Both the position numbers and the translations under genes were made by a program. Shown in pieces: positions 20,383 through 30,322 of a DNA stretch of 64,000 nt. This DNA comes from Streptomyces sp. JHA26 (GTDB lineage Bacteria; Actinomycetota; Actinomycetes; Streptomycetales; Streptomycetaceae): the NCBI RefSeq assembly GCF_002005565.1, contig NZ_BDJC01000028.1:1-64000 (forward strand), written 5' to 3'. The first letter of the stretch is position 1. Each line of letters starts with the position of its first letter. The notes beneath the pieces are model-generated. The model was not told the DNA's origin, ran no database searches, and saw only the letters and a list, made by a program, of their open reading frames with translations.

Positions 20383-21279
20383 CTAGCGGGACGTACCGAA
20401 GTCCTGGGTCCAGTAGGAGCCGGGCTGCGCGAGTCCGACGCCGATCTCCTGGAACGAGCAGTTGAGGATGTTCTCCCGGTGGCCGGGGCTGTTCATCCAG
20501 CCCTGCATCACCTGCTCGGGGGTGGAGTAGCCGTAGGCGACGTTCTCGCCGTAGCTGCTCCAGCTGTAGCCGGCGCCGGTGATGCGGTCGGCGGGCGAGG
20601 ACCCGTCCGAGCCGGTGTGCGACATGGTGCCGCTCGCCGCCATGTCCTCGCTGTGCTTCTGCGCGGCCTCGGTCAGGGTGGCGTTCACCTTCACCGGGGA
20701 GCAACCGGCCTTGCCGCGCTCGGCGTTGACGAGTTCCACGACCTCGGCGACGGCGCCGGAGGCCTCGGTGCCGCCCGTCGTGGCGGGGCTCGGAGCGCTC
20801 GCGGTGGGCTTCGGGGCGGCCGTCGTGGGCTTCGGAGCCGTGGTGGCGGGCTTCGGAGCGGCCGTGGTGGGCCTCGGGGCCGCGGTGGTGGGCTTCGGAG
20901 CCGCGGTGGTGGGCTTCGGGGCCGTGGTGGCCGGCTTGGACGTGGTGGTCCCGGGGGCCGTCCTCCTCGGCTTGTGCGGCGGCTCGGCGGCGCTGTGCTT
21001 CGACGCGTCGGCCTGCGGAGTGCTCGCGGTGGCGGTCGGCGTGGCCGACGGTGCCGCCGTGTGCCCGCCGTGCTGCCGGCCGTTCCACCGCTGATACCAG
21101 TCGGGACCGTCCCACTCGCTCTCGGCCGCGACCGAGGTGGCGGTGTCCCGGTCCTGCCGCTGTCCGCCGTCGGACCAGTCGGCGCAGGCCATGGCGGCGG
21201 TGGGTATGCCTATGACGCCCACGGCGACTGCCGCGATGACCGTCCGACGGTACGTGTGCTGGTGGCGGTGCTTTCCCAT
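20383..21279 (-). CDS. Secreted CAP/SCP-domain protein with Pro-Thr-Ala repeat linker
   Basis: A 298-residue exported protein. The signal region is HTYRRTVIAAVAVGVIGIP ending near AMACA. A long low-complexity linker follows (about residues 75-165), built from six or so units resembling APKPTTA, then a CAP domain (about 175-298): VVELVNAERGKAGCSPVKV, AQKHSEDMAASGTMSHTG, GENVAYGYSTPEQVM and SPGHRENILNCSFQEIGVG. The CAP His and Glu residues are present (SHTG, GENVA, GHREN). The linker is probably a cell-wall spacer. The ATG at 21279 is chosen because GAGG lies 6 nt upstream; the frame extends further upstream but with basic, non-export-like sequence. Convergent with the ureide operon and not obviously part of it. 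Confidence 0.87.
   Translation of the reverse strand: MGKHRHQHTYRRTVIAAVAVGVIGIPTAAMACADWSDGGQRQDRDTATSVAAESEWDGPDWYQRWNGRQHGGHTAAPSATPTATASTPQADASKHSAAEPPHKPRRTAPGTTTSKPATTAPKPTTAAPKPTTAAPRPTTAAPKPATTAPKPTTAAPKPTASAPSPATTGGTEASGAVAEVVELVNAERGKAGCSPVKVNATLTEAAQKHSEDMAASGTMSHTGSDGSSPADRITGAGYSWSSYGENVAYGYSTPEQVMQGWMNSPGHRENILNCSFQEIGVGLAQPGSYWTQDFGTSR
20800..20940 (-). repeat. In-gene tandem repeat encoding the Pro-Thr-Ala linker
   Basis: About six imperfect 21-24-bp units, each encoding a variant of APKPTTA, within the CAP-domain gene. Units differ mainly at third positions and in Thr/Ala content, so the array is old but could still expand or contract. Confidence 0.6.
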
Positions 21280-21726
21280 GCGTGACCTCACCCCTGATGT
21301 CCGGAGGCTGGTCATTCTTGGGACGCCCGGGCGCCGGGCGCAAAGGGCCGTCGTACTACCGCGCCTCGTAGGTCCGCGGGGGTCTTGCGGCGGACGGGAG
21401 AGCGTGCCAGCCTGCCCGCGACGGACCTCCCGGGGCGCCTGCCGCCTCGTCAGAAACCGTCGCACGGCGAAAGAGCCGTGGCTCCCGTCGTCCGACCGGA
21501 CCACCGTCCGTCCCGGCCCGCCCCGTTTTCACGGCAAGCCGGACAAATCCCCTATGTCGTCGGAGCGGGTCCTACTAAGGGGCCCGCATAGATCGGGACG
21601 CGGCGTGACGGATGTCACGGAACCATGCATTCCGTTTCAGCGTGGGGGCCGGTGCGCCGACCACCCCGCGTCCCCTCGGCACCGCCCGCACGGCCTCTCC
21701 CGTCCCCTCGCACGATTGGCCTGCCC
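21280..21726. other. 447-bp divergent control region between CAP gene and NCS1 transporter
   Basis: No gene seen. It holds a stem-loop CACGGC-N6-GCCGTG (21463-21480) that would lie in a long leader of the CAP gene, and the palindrome described separately at 21604-21619. I looked for a cyclic-di-AMP (ydaO) riboswitch, often found before cell-wall genes in Streptomyces, and could not recognise its conserved core. Confidence 0.45.
21604..21619. promoter_or_regulatory. Operator-like inverted repeat upstream of the NCS1 transporter
   Basis: CGTGAC-GGAT-GTCACG is a perfect inverted repeat with 6-bp arms, about 108 bp before the preferred start codon. It differs in sequence from the palindrome in front of the beta-ureidopropionase, so the uptake and hydrolysis genes may answer to different regulators. 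Confidence 0.4.
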
Positions 21727-23253
<1,527 letters not shown>

Positions 23254-23269
23254 GGCACCGCGAGGGCGG

Positions 23270-23935
23270 TCAGCCGGCCTGGCCGCCCCGCAGGGCGGCC
23301 ACCGCCTCCTTGGCCGCCTTGATGGCCCCCTTGTTGATCTCGTCCGTACCGGGGGCCTTCTTGGTCTCGAAGTCGCTGCCGTTGTACGTGATCGTCACCA
23401 GGGCGTTGGCCGCGCGGACCACCACGGTGCCCTCCCGCGTCTGCTGCTTGTCCTCGGTGGTGAGGTTCACGACGGAGTACGCCTCGTCGCCGAGTCCCGG
23501 GACGCCACCGCCGCCGCTGCGGTCGGCGACCCGCTCCTTGTACGACTTCTGCGCCGCCTCGTTCGAAGCCATCACCTCGTAGGAGACGTCCAGCCAGCGG
23601 TAGTCGTACCCCTTGAGCGCGTTCCACGAGCAGGTGCGGCGCACCTTCGTGTCCGTCGACGGGATCTCCTTGCCCGCCGCCTTCGCCCCCGGCACCAGCG
23701 ACGTGATCGTCTTCTCGGCCAGGCTCCCGCAGGGCGCCGGGGCGGAGGCGTACGTCTTCGTCTCCGCCTGCGTCGCCGGGACGGAGGCGGACGGACGCCC
23801 GCCGTCGGGCGGCGTGCTGTCCTCGGCGGCCGGTGTCGTGTCCGGTCCGGACGACATCACCCAGCCCGCCGTGGCGAGCACGGCGACCGGGGCCAGGCGT
23901 GCGGTCAGGGCGAGCGGCAGGGGAAGGGAACGCAC
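23270..23935 (-). CDS. Exported protein of unknown function (DUF3558-like)
   Basis: A 221-residue protein with an N-terminal hydrophobic export segment (LPLALTARLAPVAVLATAG), a low-complexity Ser/Thr/Pro stretch, and a folded domain from about residue 65. Two cysteines in PCGSLAEK and RTCSWNALKG have the spacing of the DUF3558 secreted family of actinobacteria and probably form a disulphide. There is no lipobox cysteine after the signal. GTG at 23935 is the only reasonable start; GAGAAG lies about 8 nt upstream. It ends 17 bp from the end of the transporter gene, convergently. Function unknown. Confidence 0.72.
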   Translation of the reverse strand: MRSLPLPLALTARLAPVAVLATAGWVMSSGPDTTPAAEDSTPPDGGRPSASVPATQAETKTYASAPAPCGSLAEKTITSLVPGAKAAGKEIPSTDTKVRRTCSWNALKGYDYRWLDVSYEVMASNEAAQKSYKERVADRSGGGGVPGLGDEAYSVVNLTTEDKQQTREGTVVVRAANALVTITYNGSDFETKKAPGTDEINKGAIKAAKEAVAALRGGQAG

Positions 23936-24066
23936 GGCGCACTTCTCGTGGGGGACGGTGCGGAAGGTGCCCGCACTGCGGACGGGGACGCCAGTGTCAC
24001 ACGAGTACCTGTGGGGCGGAAGGGCCGAACTCGCTGCGTGCCCGTCCGGTGACGCAGACGGACCCG

Positions 24067-25131
24067 TCAGGGCACCCGGGCCGTCCACCGCGGTGAGGAG
24101 AACTTCGTGCGGGCCAGCTCCTCGGCCCGCGCCAGTTCCCCGTCGGTCACCTTGCCCCGGGTGATCCCGTACCGGGCGCCGAAGGAGGCGATCATCCGCT
24201 CGATCACGGCCTCGCGCGGCAGGCCGGTCTGACGGCGCAGCGGATCCACCCGCTTCTTCGCGCTCCTGATGCCCTTGTCGCTGAGCTTCTCCCGGCCGAT
24301 GCGCAGCACCTCGAGCATCTTGTCGGCGTCGATGTCGTACGACATGGTCACGTGGTGCAGCACCGCGCCGGGGCTGCCGCCGTGTCCCACGAGCCGTTTC
24401 TGCGCGGCGCCCGCGATCTTGCCCTGGTCGGTGGCGATGTCGTTCAGCGGCTGGTACCAGGCGCGGACGCCCATGTCGCCGAGGGCGCCGAGCACCCAGT
24501 CGTCGAGGTAGGCGTAGCTGTCCTGGAAGGACAGGCCCTGCACCAACGCCTCCGGCACGGACAGCGAGTAGGTGATCGTGTTGCCGGGCTCCACGAACAT
24601 GGCGCCGCCGCCGGAGATCCGGCGCACCACCTCGACGCCGTGGCGCTCGGCGGCCTCGGCGTCGACCTCGTTGCGCAGGGACTGGAAGCTGCCGATGATC
24701 ACCGCGGGGGAGCCCCACTCCCACACCCGCAGCGTCGGAGGACGCCGGCCCGCCGCGACCTCGGCGGTCAGCACCTCGTCCAGGGCCATGTGCAGGGCGG
24801 GGGACTGCGGGGCCTCGTGGATCAGCTGCCAGTCGTAGTCCGTCCAGTCCGTGGCGTGCGCCAGGGCCCGGCGCACGGCGATGCCGACGCCCTCGGACGT
24901 CAGCCCGTACATCACGGTGCCCCCGGGCAGGGCGGCGTCGATACGCGCGGCCAGTCCCGCGGCGTCGGTGTCGGCCGGGGCGCCCTCCAGCGCACGGTTC
25001 ACGGCGTCGAGCGCCTCGTCCGGCTCGAGGAAGAAGTCGCCGGCCACGCGCACGTGCCGCAGCACCCCGTCCTCGGCCTCCACGTCCACGACGACCAGCT
25101 TGCCGCCGGGGACCTTGTACTCACCGTGCAC
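24067..25131 (-). CDS. lplA: Lipoate-protein ligase A-like protein with accessory domain at the N-terminus
   Basis: A 354-residue protein. Residues about 1-90 (GEYKVPGGKLVVVDVEAEDG; LRHVRVAGDFFLEPDEALDA) resemble the small accessory domain that lies at the C-terminus of E. coli LplA. Residues about 105-354 form the BPL/LplA/LipB catalytic domain: LRVWEWGSPAVIIGSFQ, EVVRRISGGGAMFVEPG and the probable adenylate-binding lysine near 240 in QGKIAGAAQKRL. The expected activity is ATP-dependent lipoylation of E2/GcvH proteins from free lipoate; an octanoyltransferase role is also possible. GTG at 25131 follows GGAGG by 7 nt. Divergent from the SpoIIE-like membrane phosphatase. Confidence 0.83.
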   Translation of the reverse strand: MHGEYKVPGGKLVVVDVEAEDGVLRHVRVAGDFFLEPDEALDAVNRALEGAPADTDAAGLAARIDAALPGGTVMYGLTSEGVGIAVRRALAHATDWTDYDWQLIHEAPQSPALHMALDEVLTAEVAAGRRPPTLRVWEWGSPAVIIGSFQSLRNEVDAEAAERHGVEVVRRISGGGAMFVEPGNTITYSLSVPEALVQGLSFQDSYAYLDDWVLGALGDMGVRAWYQPLNDIATDQGKIAGAAQKRLVGHGGSPGAVLHHVTMSYDIDADKMLEVLRIGREKLSDKGIRSAKKRVDPLRRQTGLPREAVIERMIASFGARYGITRGKVTDGELARAEELARTKFSSPRWTARVP

Positions 25132-25313
25132 CGTTCCGCCTCCGTTTCCGCACACGGGGGGCAACAGCGGGAACGCCGACGGTGTTCCCCGCCCGGGCGC
25201 GGCCGGGGGATCACCCGGCCGCGGCACCCGCGGCTCGCCGCGGACCGTCCGTCCCGGCGCGTCCCATGACGGCGGGCCCTGAACCGGTGTCGCGGAGTAC
25301 CCTTTGCCCAGCC

Positions 25314-28058
25314 GTGACCATAATGAGTTTTATGTCCGGAATTCGCGTCATGCGGGAGTGGGCCTCCGGGCTCTTTCACGGGATCCGAGCGCCGGGGACG
25401 CGGCCGGGTCCCCCCGGACGCGGACCGACGGTGCGGACCGTCGCCGGCCAGGTGTTCCTGCTGCAGGTGGCCCTGGTCGTGCTGCTCGCGATCGCCGCGG
25501 TGGTGGCTCTGGTGCTCCAGGCCCGTCGGGACAGCACCCAGGCGGCACGGGAGCGGACCCTGTCGGTCGCGCAGACCTTCGCCAACGCGCCCGGGACCGT
25601 CGAGGCGCTGGACGGCCCCGACCCGACGGCCGTGCTCCAGCCCCGGGCCGAGGCCGCCCGCAAGGCGGCGGACGTGGCGTTCGTCGTCGTGGCCAGCACA
25701 CGGGGGATCCGCTACACGCACCCCGACCCGGACCTCATCGGGAAGCACGTCCTCAGCTCCGTCGACAAGGCGTTGCAGGGCATCCCCGTGACGACGGAGC
25801 TCAGCGCCAGCGTCGGACCGGCCGTCGACTCGACCGTGCCCGTCCTGCGCGGTGACGGTTCGGTCGCCGGGATCGTCGCCGTCGAGATCACGCTCAGCGA
25901 CGTCCAGCAGTCCACCGACCGCCAGCTGCCCGTCATCCTCGGCAGCGCCGCCGGCGCGCTGCTCCTCGCGCTGGGCGGATCGGCGCTGGTCAACCGGCGG
26001 CTGTCCCGGCAGACCCGCGGCCTCGGCCCCGCCGAGATGACGCGCATGTACGAGCACCACGACGCGGTGCTGCACTCCGTGCGGGAGGGCGTACTGATCG
26101 CCGACGGCACCGGGCGGCTGGTACTGGCCAACGACGAGGCGCGCAGGCTGCTCGGTCTGAGGCCCGAGGCGGAGGGGCGGCCGGTCGCCGAGGCCCCGCT
26201 CCCCCCGCGGATCGCCGAACTCCTCGGGGCCGGCGGGCCCGTCACCGACGAGGTGGTGCCGGTGGGGGACCGGCTGCTCGTGGTCAACCTGCGGACCACC
26301 GGCGACCACGGCGGCCCGCCCGGTGTCGTCGCCACCATCCGCGACACCACCGAACTGCGCGCGGTGATCGGGCGGGCCGAGGCCGTGCGGGAGCGCCTCC
26401 TGCTCCTGTACGAGGCCGGCGCACGGATCGGCAGCACCCTCGACGTGACCACGACCGCGCGGGAACTGACCCGGGTGGTCGTCCCGCGGTTCTCGGACTT
26501 CGCCACGGTGGACCTGGCCGAGGCGGTGTTCCGCGGGGAGGAACCGGGCGAGTCCGACAGCACGCTCGCACCGATGCGGCGCGCCGCGGTCGCCGGCCTG
26601 CACGACGACCACCCCCTGCACCCGCCGGGCCGGTCGACCGGCACCGTTCCCACCAGCACCGACTCCCTCGGCGGCAGCGAGCGCCACTCCTTTCCCGAGG
26701 GGAACGCGGAGGCCGCGCTCGCCCGGTACGAAAGGGACCCCGAGCACGCCCGGCGCCTCCTCGACTACGGCTTCCACAGCGTCCTCGGCATCCCCCTGCA
26801 CGCACGGGGCGTGGTGCTCGGCACGGTCAACTTCTGGCGATCGCAGAACCCGGCCCCGTTCGACGCGGACGACGAGGAGTTCGCCCGGGAACTGGTGGCC
26901 AGGGCGGCGATGTGCGTCGACAACGCCCGCCGCTACACCCGGGAGCACGAGACGGCCGTCGCCCTGCAGCGCAGTCTCCTGCCGAGGGAGGTCCCCCGGC
27001 AGAACGCCCTCGACGTCGCCTACCGGTACCTGGCGGCGGAAGCCGGGGTGGGCGGGGACTGGTTCGACGTCATCCCGTTGTCGGGGGCCCGTGTCGCCCT
27101 GGTGGTCGGCGACGTGGTGGGGCACGGTCTGCACGCCTCCGCCACCATGGGGCGGCTGCGCACCGCCGTCCACAACTTCGCCGCCCTCGACCTGCCGGCC
27201 GACGAACTCCTCGCGCGCCTCGACGAACTGGTCCTGCGAATCGACCAGGAGGGCGCCCCGGACAGGTCCGAGATCGCCGGGGTCACCTGTCTCTACGCGA
27301 TCTACGATCCGGTGGCGGGCCGGCTCTCCCTGAGCCGGGCGGGACATCCCAGCCCCGCGCTGGTGCTGCCCGACGGGACCGTGTGCTTCCCGGACAGTCC
27401 CGCGGGACTGCCGCTCGGTGTCGGCAGCGGCCTGCCGTTCGAGGCGGTCGGGATCGACGTGCCCGAGGGCAGCCGGCTCGTGCTGTACACCGACGGCCTG
27501 GTGGAAGCCCGCGGCCAGGACATCGACGAGGGCATGGAACTGCTGCGGCGGAGCCTCGCCCGGGCCGGGCGCACGCCCGAGGAGACCTGTGCCCGGGTCC
27601 TGGCGGACGTACCGGTCCGCCCGCCCCAGGACGACGTGGCGCTCCTCGTGGCCGGCACCCGCCTCCTCGACCCGGCCAGGGTGGCCGTCTGGGACGTGGA
27701 CCGGGACCCGGCCGTCGTCTCCCGCGTCCGCCGCGAGGTCACCGACCGGCTCTCCGAGTGGGGCCTGGACGAGGAAGCCTTCGTCACGGAACTGATCCTC
27801 AGCGAACTGCTCACCAACGCGGTCCGCTACGGCGCCGACCCCGTCCGGGTGCGGCTGCTGCTCGACCGGGCCCTGATCTGCGAGGTCTCCGACGGCAGCA
27901 GCACCGCCCCCCACCTGCGCTACGCGGCCACCACCGACGAGGGGGGCCGTGGCCTGTTCCTGGTGGCTCAGCTCGCCGACCGCTGGGGGACCCGCTACAC
28001 CGAGACCGGAAAGGTCATCTGGTCGGAGCAGACGCCTTCACCGCACCCGGGACCGTGA
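25314..28058 (+). CDS. Membrane sensor PP2C phosphatase: Cache-PAS-GAF-SpoIIE-ATPase
   Basis: A protein of about 914 residues. Two transmembrane segments (QVFLLQVALVVLLAIAAVV near 50; VILGSAAGALLLALGGSA near 220) flank an extracytoplasmic sensor like the DcuS/CitA Cache domain (AFVVVASTRGIRYTHPDPDL). A PAS domain follows (HSVREGVLIADGTGRLVLA), then GAF (about 375-545), a PP2C phosphatase (GVGGDWFDVIP; VVGDVVGHGLHA; LVLYTDGLVEAR) and a C-terminal anti-sigma-type ATPase (ILSELLTNAVRYG; GRGLFLVAQLADRWG). There is no HisKA, so it is a phosphatase/kinase switch rather than a two-component kinase. The start is uncertain: GTG 25314 or ATGs at 25323 and 25332; none has a Shine-Dalgarno site, and TACCCT at 25298-25303 could give a very short leader. 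Confidence 0.87.
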   Translation: MTIMSFMSGIRVMREWASGLFHGIRAPGTRPGPPGRGPTVRTVAGQVFLLQVALVVLLAIAAVVALVLQARRDSTQAARERTLSVAQTFANAPGTVEALDGPDPTAVLQPRAEAARKAADVAFVVVASTRGIRYTHPDPDLIGKHVLSSVDKALQGIPVTTELSASVGPAVDSTVPVLRGDGSVAGIVAVEITLSDVQQSTDRQLPVILGSAAGALLLALGGSALVNRRLSRQTRGLGPAEMTRMYEHHDAVLHSVREGVLIADGTGRLVLANDEARRLLGLRPEAEGRPVAEAPLPPRIAELLGAGGPVTDEVVPVGDRLLVVNLRTTGDHGGPPGVVATIRDTTELRAVIGRAEAVRERLLLLYEAGARIGSTLDVTTTARELTRVVVPRFSDFATVDLAEAVFRGEEPGESDSTLAPMRRAAVAGLHDDHPLHPPGRSTGTVPTSTDSLGGSERHSFPEGNAEAALARYERDPEHARRLLDYGFHSVLGIPLHARGVVLGTVNFWRSQNPAPFDADDEEFARELVARAAMCVDNARRYTREHETAVALQRSLLPREVPRQNALDVAYRYLAAEAGVGGDWFDVIPLSGARVALVVGDVVGHGLHASATMGRLRTAVHNFAALDLPADELLARLDELVLRIDQEGAPDRSEIAGVTCLYAIYDPVAGRLSLSRAGHPSPALVLPDGTVCFPDSPAGLPLGVGSGLPFEAVGIDVPEGSRLVLYTDGLVEARGQDIDEGMELLRRSLARAGRTPEETCARVLADVPVRPPQDDVALLVAGTRLLDPARVAVWDVDRDPAVVSRVRREVTDRLSEWGLDEEAFVTELILSELLTNAVRYGADPVRVRLLLDRALICEVSDGSSTAPHLRYAATTDEGGRGLFLVAQLADRWGTRYTETGKVIWSEQTPSPHPGP

Positions 28059-28400
28059 GCCGCGGGGAGCAGAGCGGAGCGGGGCGTGGACGCCGCCGTC
28101 GCGGTGGACGGCACCGCCGGACCGGCCCCGGACCCTCCGCAGGGCCGGGGGCGGCCCTCGGACCCGGTCGGCCGGATCCGTAAAGGGGGGACGCGTTCGG
28201 CCTGGTGAGGAGGGTGGCGCCGGTCGGTGGCGGGCGTCTACCCTGCGTGCGGCAGTGGCCGGTGCCGGGGCAGCCCGGGCCGGTGGCCCGAGGCGGGCGA
28301 CGTGGAGGAGACGGCCCCGCGCGCGTTCTTCCCGGATTCCCCCGGTGGCCCGCCCCGCTGCCGCACGGTCCTTCGACGTCCCCACACCCCGAGGACAGGT
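28059..28400. other. 342-bp gap before the second GGT gene
   Basis: No gene or recognisable remnant seen. A TACCCT hexamer at 28239-28244 could be a -10 element, but no good -35 is spaced with it. Reading frames through the gap are Arg/Pro/Gly-rich noise. Confidence 0.4.
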
Positions 28401-30239
28401 ATGCAGTTCACGACGCGCCCCACCCTGAGCGGAACCTTCGGCATGGTGTCCTCCACCCACTGGCTGGCGTCGCAGTCGGCGATGGCGGTGCTGGAGGACG
28501 GCGGCAACGCCTACGACGCCGCCGTGGCCGGCGCGTTCGTGCTGCACGTCGTCGAACCGCACCTCAACGGGCCCGCCGGAGAGGTGCCGATACTCCTCGC
28601 GCCGGCGGGCGGCGAGGTGCGGGTGCTGTGCGGGCAGGGCGTCGCCCCGGCCGGTGCGACGGTCGCCCACTACCGGGGACTCGGCCTGGACCTCGTGCCC
28701 GGCACCGGTCCGCTCGCCGCCGCCGTGCCCGGCGCCTTCGACGCGTGGATGCTCCTGCTGCGCGACCACGGCACCAGGCGCCTCGCCGACGTGCTGAAGT
28801 ACGCCATCGGCTACGCCGAGCACGGGCACCCGCCCGTGGAACGCCTCACGGAGACCGTCGAGACCGTCCGCGAGCTGTTCGAGACGGAGTGGACGTCCTC
28901 GGCCGCGGTCTACCTGACCGACGGGCGACCGCCCCGCCCGGGCGAGCCGTTCCGCAACCCCGCCCTCGCCGCCACCTGGAAGCGCCTGCTCGCCGAGGCG
29001 GCCGGGGCGGGGAGCCGGGAGGCGGAGATCGAGGCGGCCCGCGAGGTCTGGCGCACCGGGTTCGTCGCCGAGGCGTTCGTACGGCAGGCCGCCCGGCCCA
29101 CCCTGGACACCAGCGGCCGGCACCACACCGGCACCCTGACGGCCGCCGACCTCGCCGGCTGGTCCGCGTCCTACGAGGCGCCGGTGACGTACGACTGGAA
29201 CGGCTGGACCGTGTGCAAGGCCGGCCCCTGGAGCCAGGGCCCCGTCCTGCTCCAGCAGTTGGCGCTGCTCCCGCCCGAGCTGCCCCGGTACGGCTCTGCC
29301 GACTACGTCCACCTGCTGGTCGAGGGCTGCAAGCTCGCCATGGCCGACCGGGAGGCCTGGTACGGGGACGCCGCCGGCGCGGCCGAGGTGCCGCTCGCCG
29401 ACCTGCTGTCACCGGCGTACAACGCGGCCCGGCGCGAGCTCGTGGGGGACAAGGCCTCCTTCGACCTGCGGCCGGGCGGTCCGGGCGGGCGCACCCCGCG
29501 GCTCAGCGCCCACGCGCGCGTGGCGGCCGTCGAGGGGGAGGGGCTCGACGCCCTGGGAGTCGGCGAGCCGACCGTCGCCAAGGGCCCCACCTCCCCGGTG
29601 CCCGGCGAGCCGGCCGTCGGCGCCGACGGCGGCACCCGTGGGGACACCTGTCACCTGGACGTCGTGGACCGCTGGGGCAACATGGTCTCGGCCACGCCCA
29701 GCGGCGGCTGGCTCCAGTCCAACCCGGTCGTGCCCGAACTCGGCTTCCCGCTCGGCACCCGCCTGCAGATGACCTGGCTGGAGGAGGGCCTGCCGAACTC
29801 GCTCACCCCGGGCCGCCGGCCGCGCACCACCCTCACCCCGTCGATCGCCCTGCGCGACGGCGTGCCCGTCATGGCGTTCGGCACCCCCGGCGGGGACCAG
29901 CAGGACCAGTGGCAGCTGCACTTCTTCCTGGCGGTCGCCCTGCGCGCCCGGGTGCGCGGCGGCCTCGACCTCCAGGGCGCCATCGACGCCCCGAACTGGC
30001 ACAACGACAGCTTCCCCGGCTCCTTCTTCCCCCGCGGCATGCGGGCGGGAAGCCTCACCGTGGAGTCCCGGATGCCCGAGGAGGTCGTCGAGGAGCTGCG
30101 CCGCCGCGGCCACGACGTCACCGTCGGCGAGGCGTGGTCGGAGGGGCGGCTGTGCGCCGTCGCGAGGGACCCGGAGACGGGCGTGCTGTCGGCGGCGGCG
30201 AACCCGCGCGGCGCGCAGGGGTACGCGGTGGGACGCTGA
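28401..30239 (+). CDS. Gamma-glutamyltransferase family protein (non-secreted paralogue)
   Basis: A 612-residue Ntn-hydrolase precursor. EDGGNAYDAAVAGAFVLHVV and NGPAGEVPILL match the GGT large subunit. The processing site is predicted before Thr416 in RGDTCHLDVVDRWGNMVSA, with TCH replacing the common TTH. FGTPGGDQQDQWQLHFFL lies in the small subunit. There is no signal peptide, unlike the GGT at 9727, so it probably acts inside the cell. Members with this architecture include gamma-glutamyl hydrolases and acylases with altered specificity; the substrate is unknown. ATG at 28401 follows GAGG/AGG sequences. Confidence 0.87.
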   Translation: MQFTTRPTLSGTFGMVSSTHWLASQSAMAVLEDGGNAYDAAVAGAFVLHVVEPHLNGPAGEVPILLAPAGGEVRVLCGQGVAPAGATVAHYRGLGLDLVPGTGPLAAAVPGAFDAWMLLLRDHGTRRLADVLKYAIGYAEHGHPPVERLTETVETVRELFETEWTSSAAVYLTDGRPPRPGEPFRNPALAATWKRLLAEAAGAGSREAEIEAAREVWRTGFVAEAFVRQAARPTLDTSGRHHTGTLTAADLAGWSASYEAPVTYDWNGWTVCKAGPWSQGPVLLQQLALLPPELPRYGSADYVHLLVEGCKLAMADREAWYGDAAGAAEVPLADLLSPAYNAARRELVGDKASFDLRPGGPGGRTPRLSAHARVAAVEGEGLDALGVGEPTVAKGPTSPVPGEPAVGADGGTRGDTCHLDVVDRWGNMVSATPSGGWLQSNPVVPELGFPLGTRLQMTWLEEGLPNSLTPGRRPRTTLTPSIALRDGVPVMAFGTPGGDQQDQWQLHFFLAVALRARVRGGLDLQGAIDAPNWHNDSFPGSFFPRGMRAGSLTVESRMPEEVVEELRRRGHDVTVGEAWSEGRLCAVARDPETGVLSAAANPRGAQGYAVGR

Positions 30240-30322
30240 GGCCGACCACGTGTTCACGCCGATTCCACCCGGAGCACACCGCACGGGTGGGGACCGTCAG
30301 TGGCGCGTGCTCTCATGGAGCC

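Noticed and set aside
21280..21600. Possible cyclic-di-AMP riboswitch in the long CAP-gene leader.
   Set aside because: Only one short stem-loop is visible; the conserved core sequences of that riboswitch class could not be found by eye.
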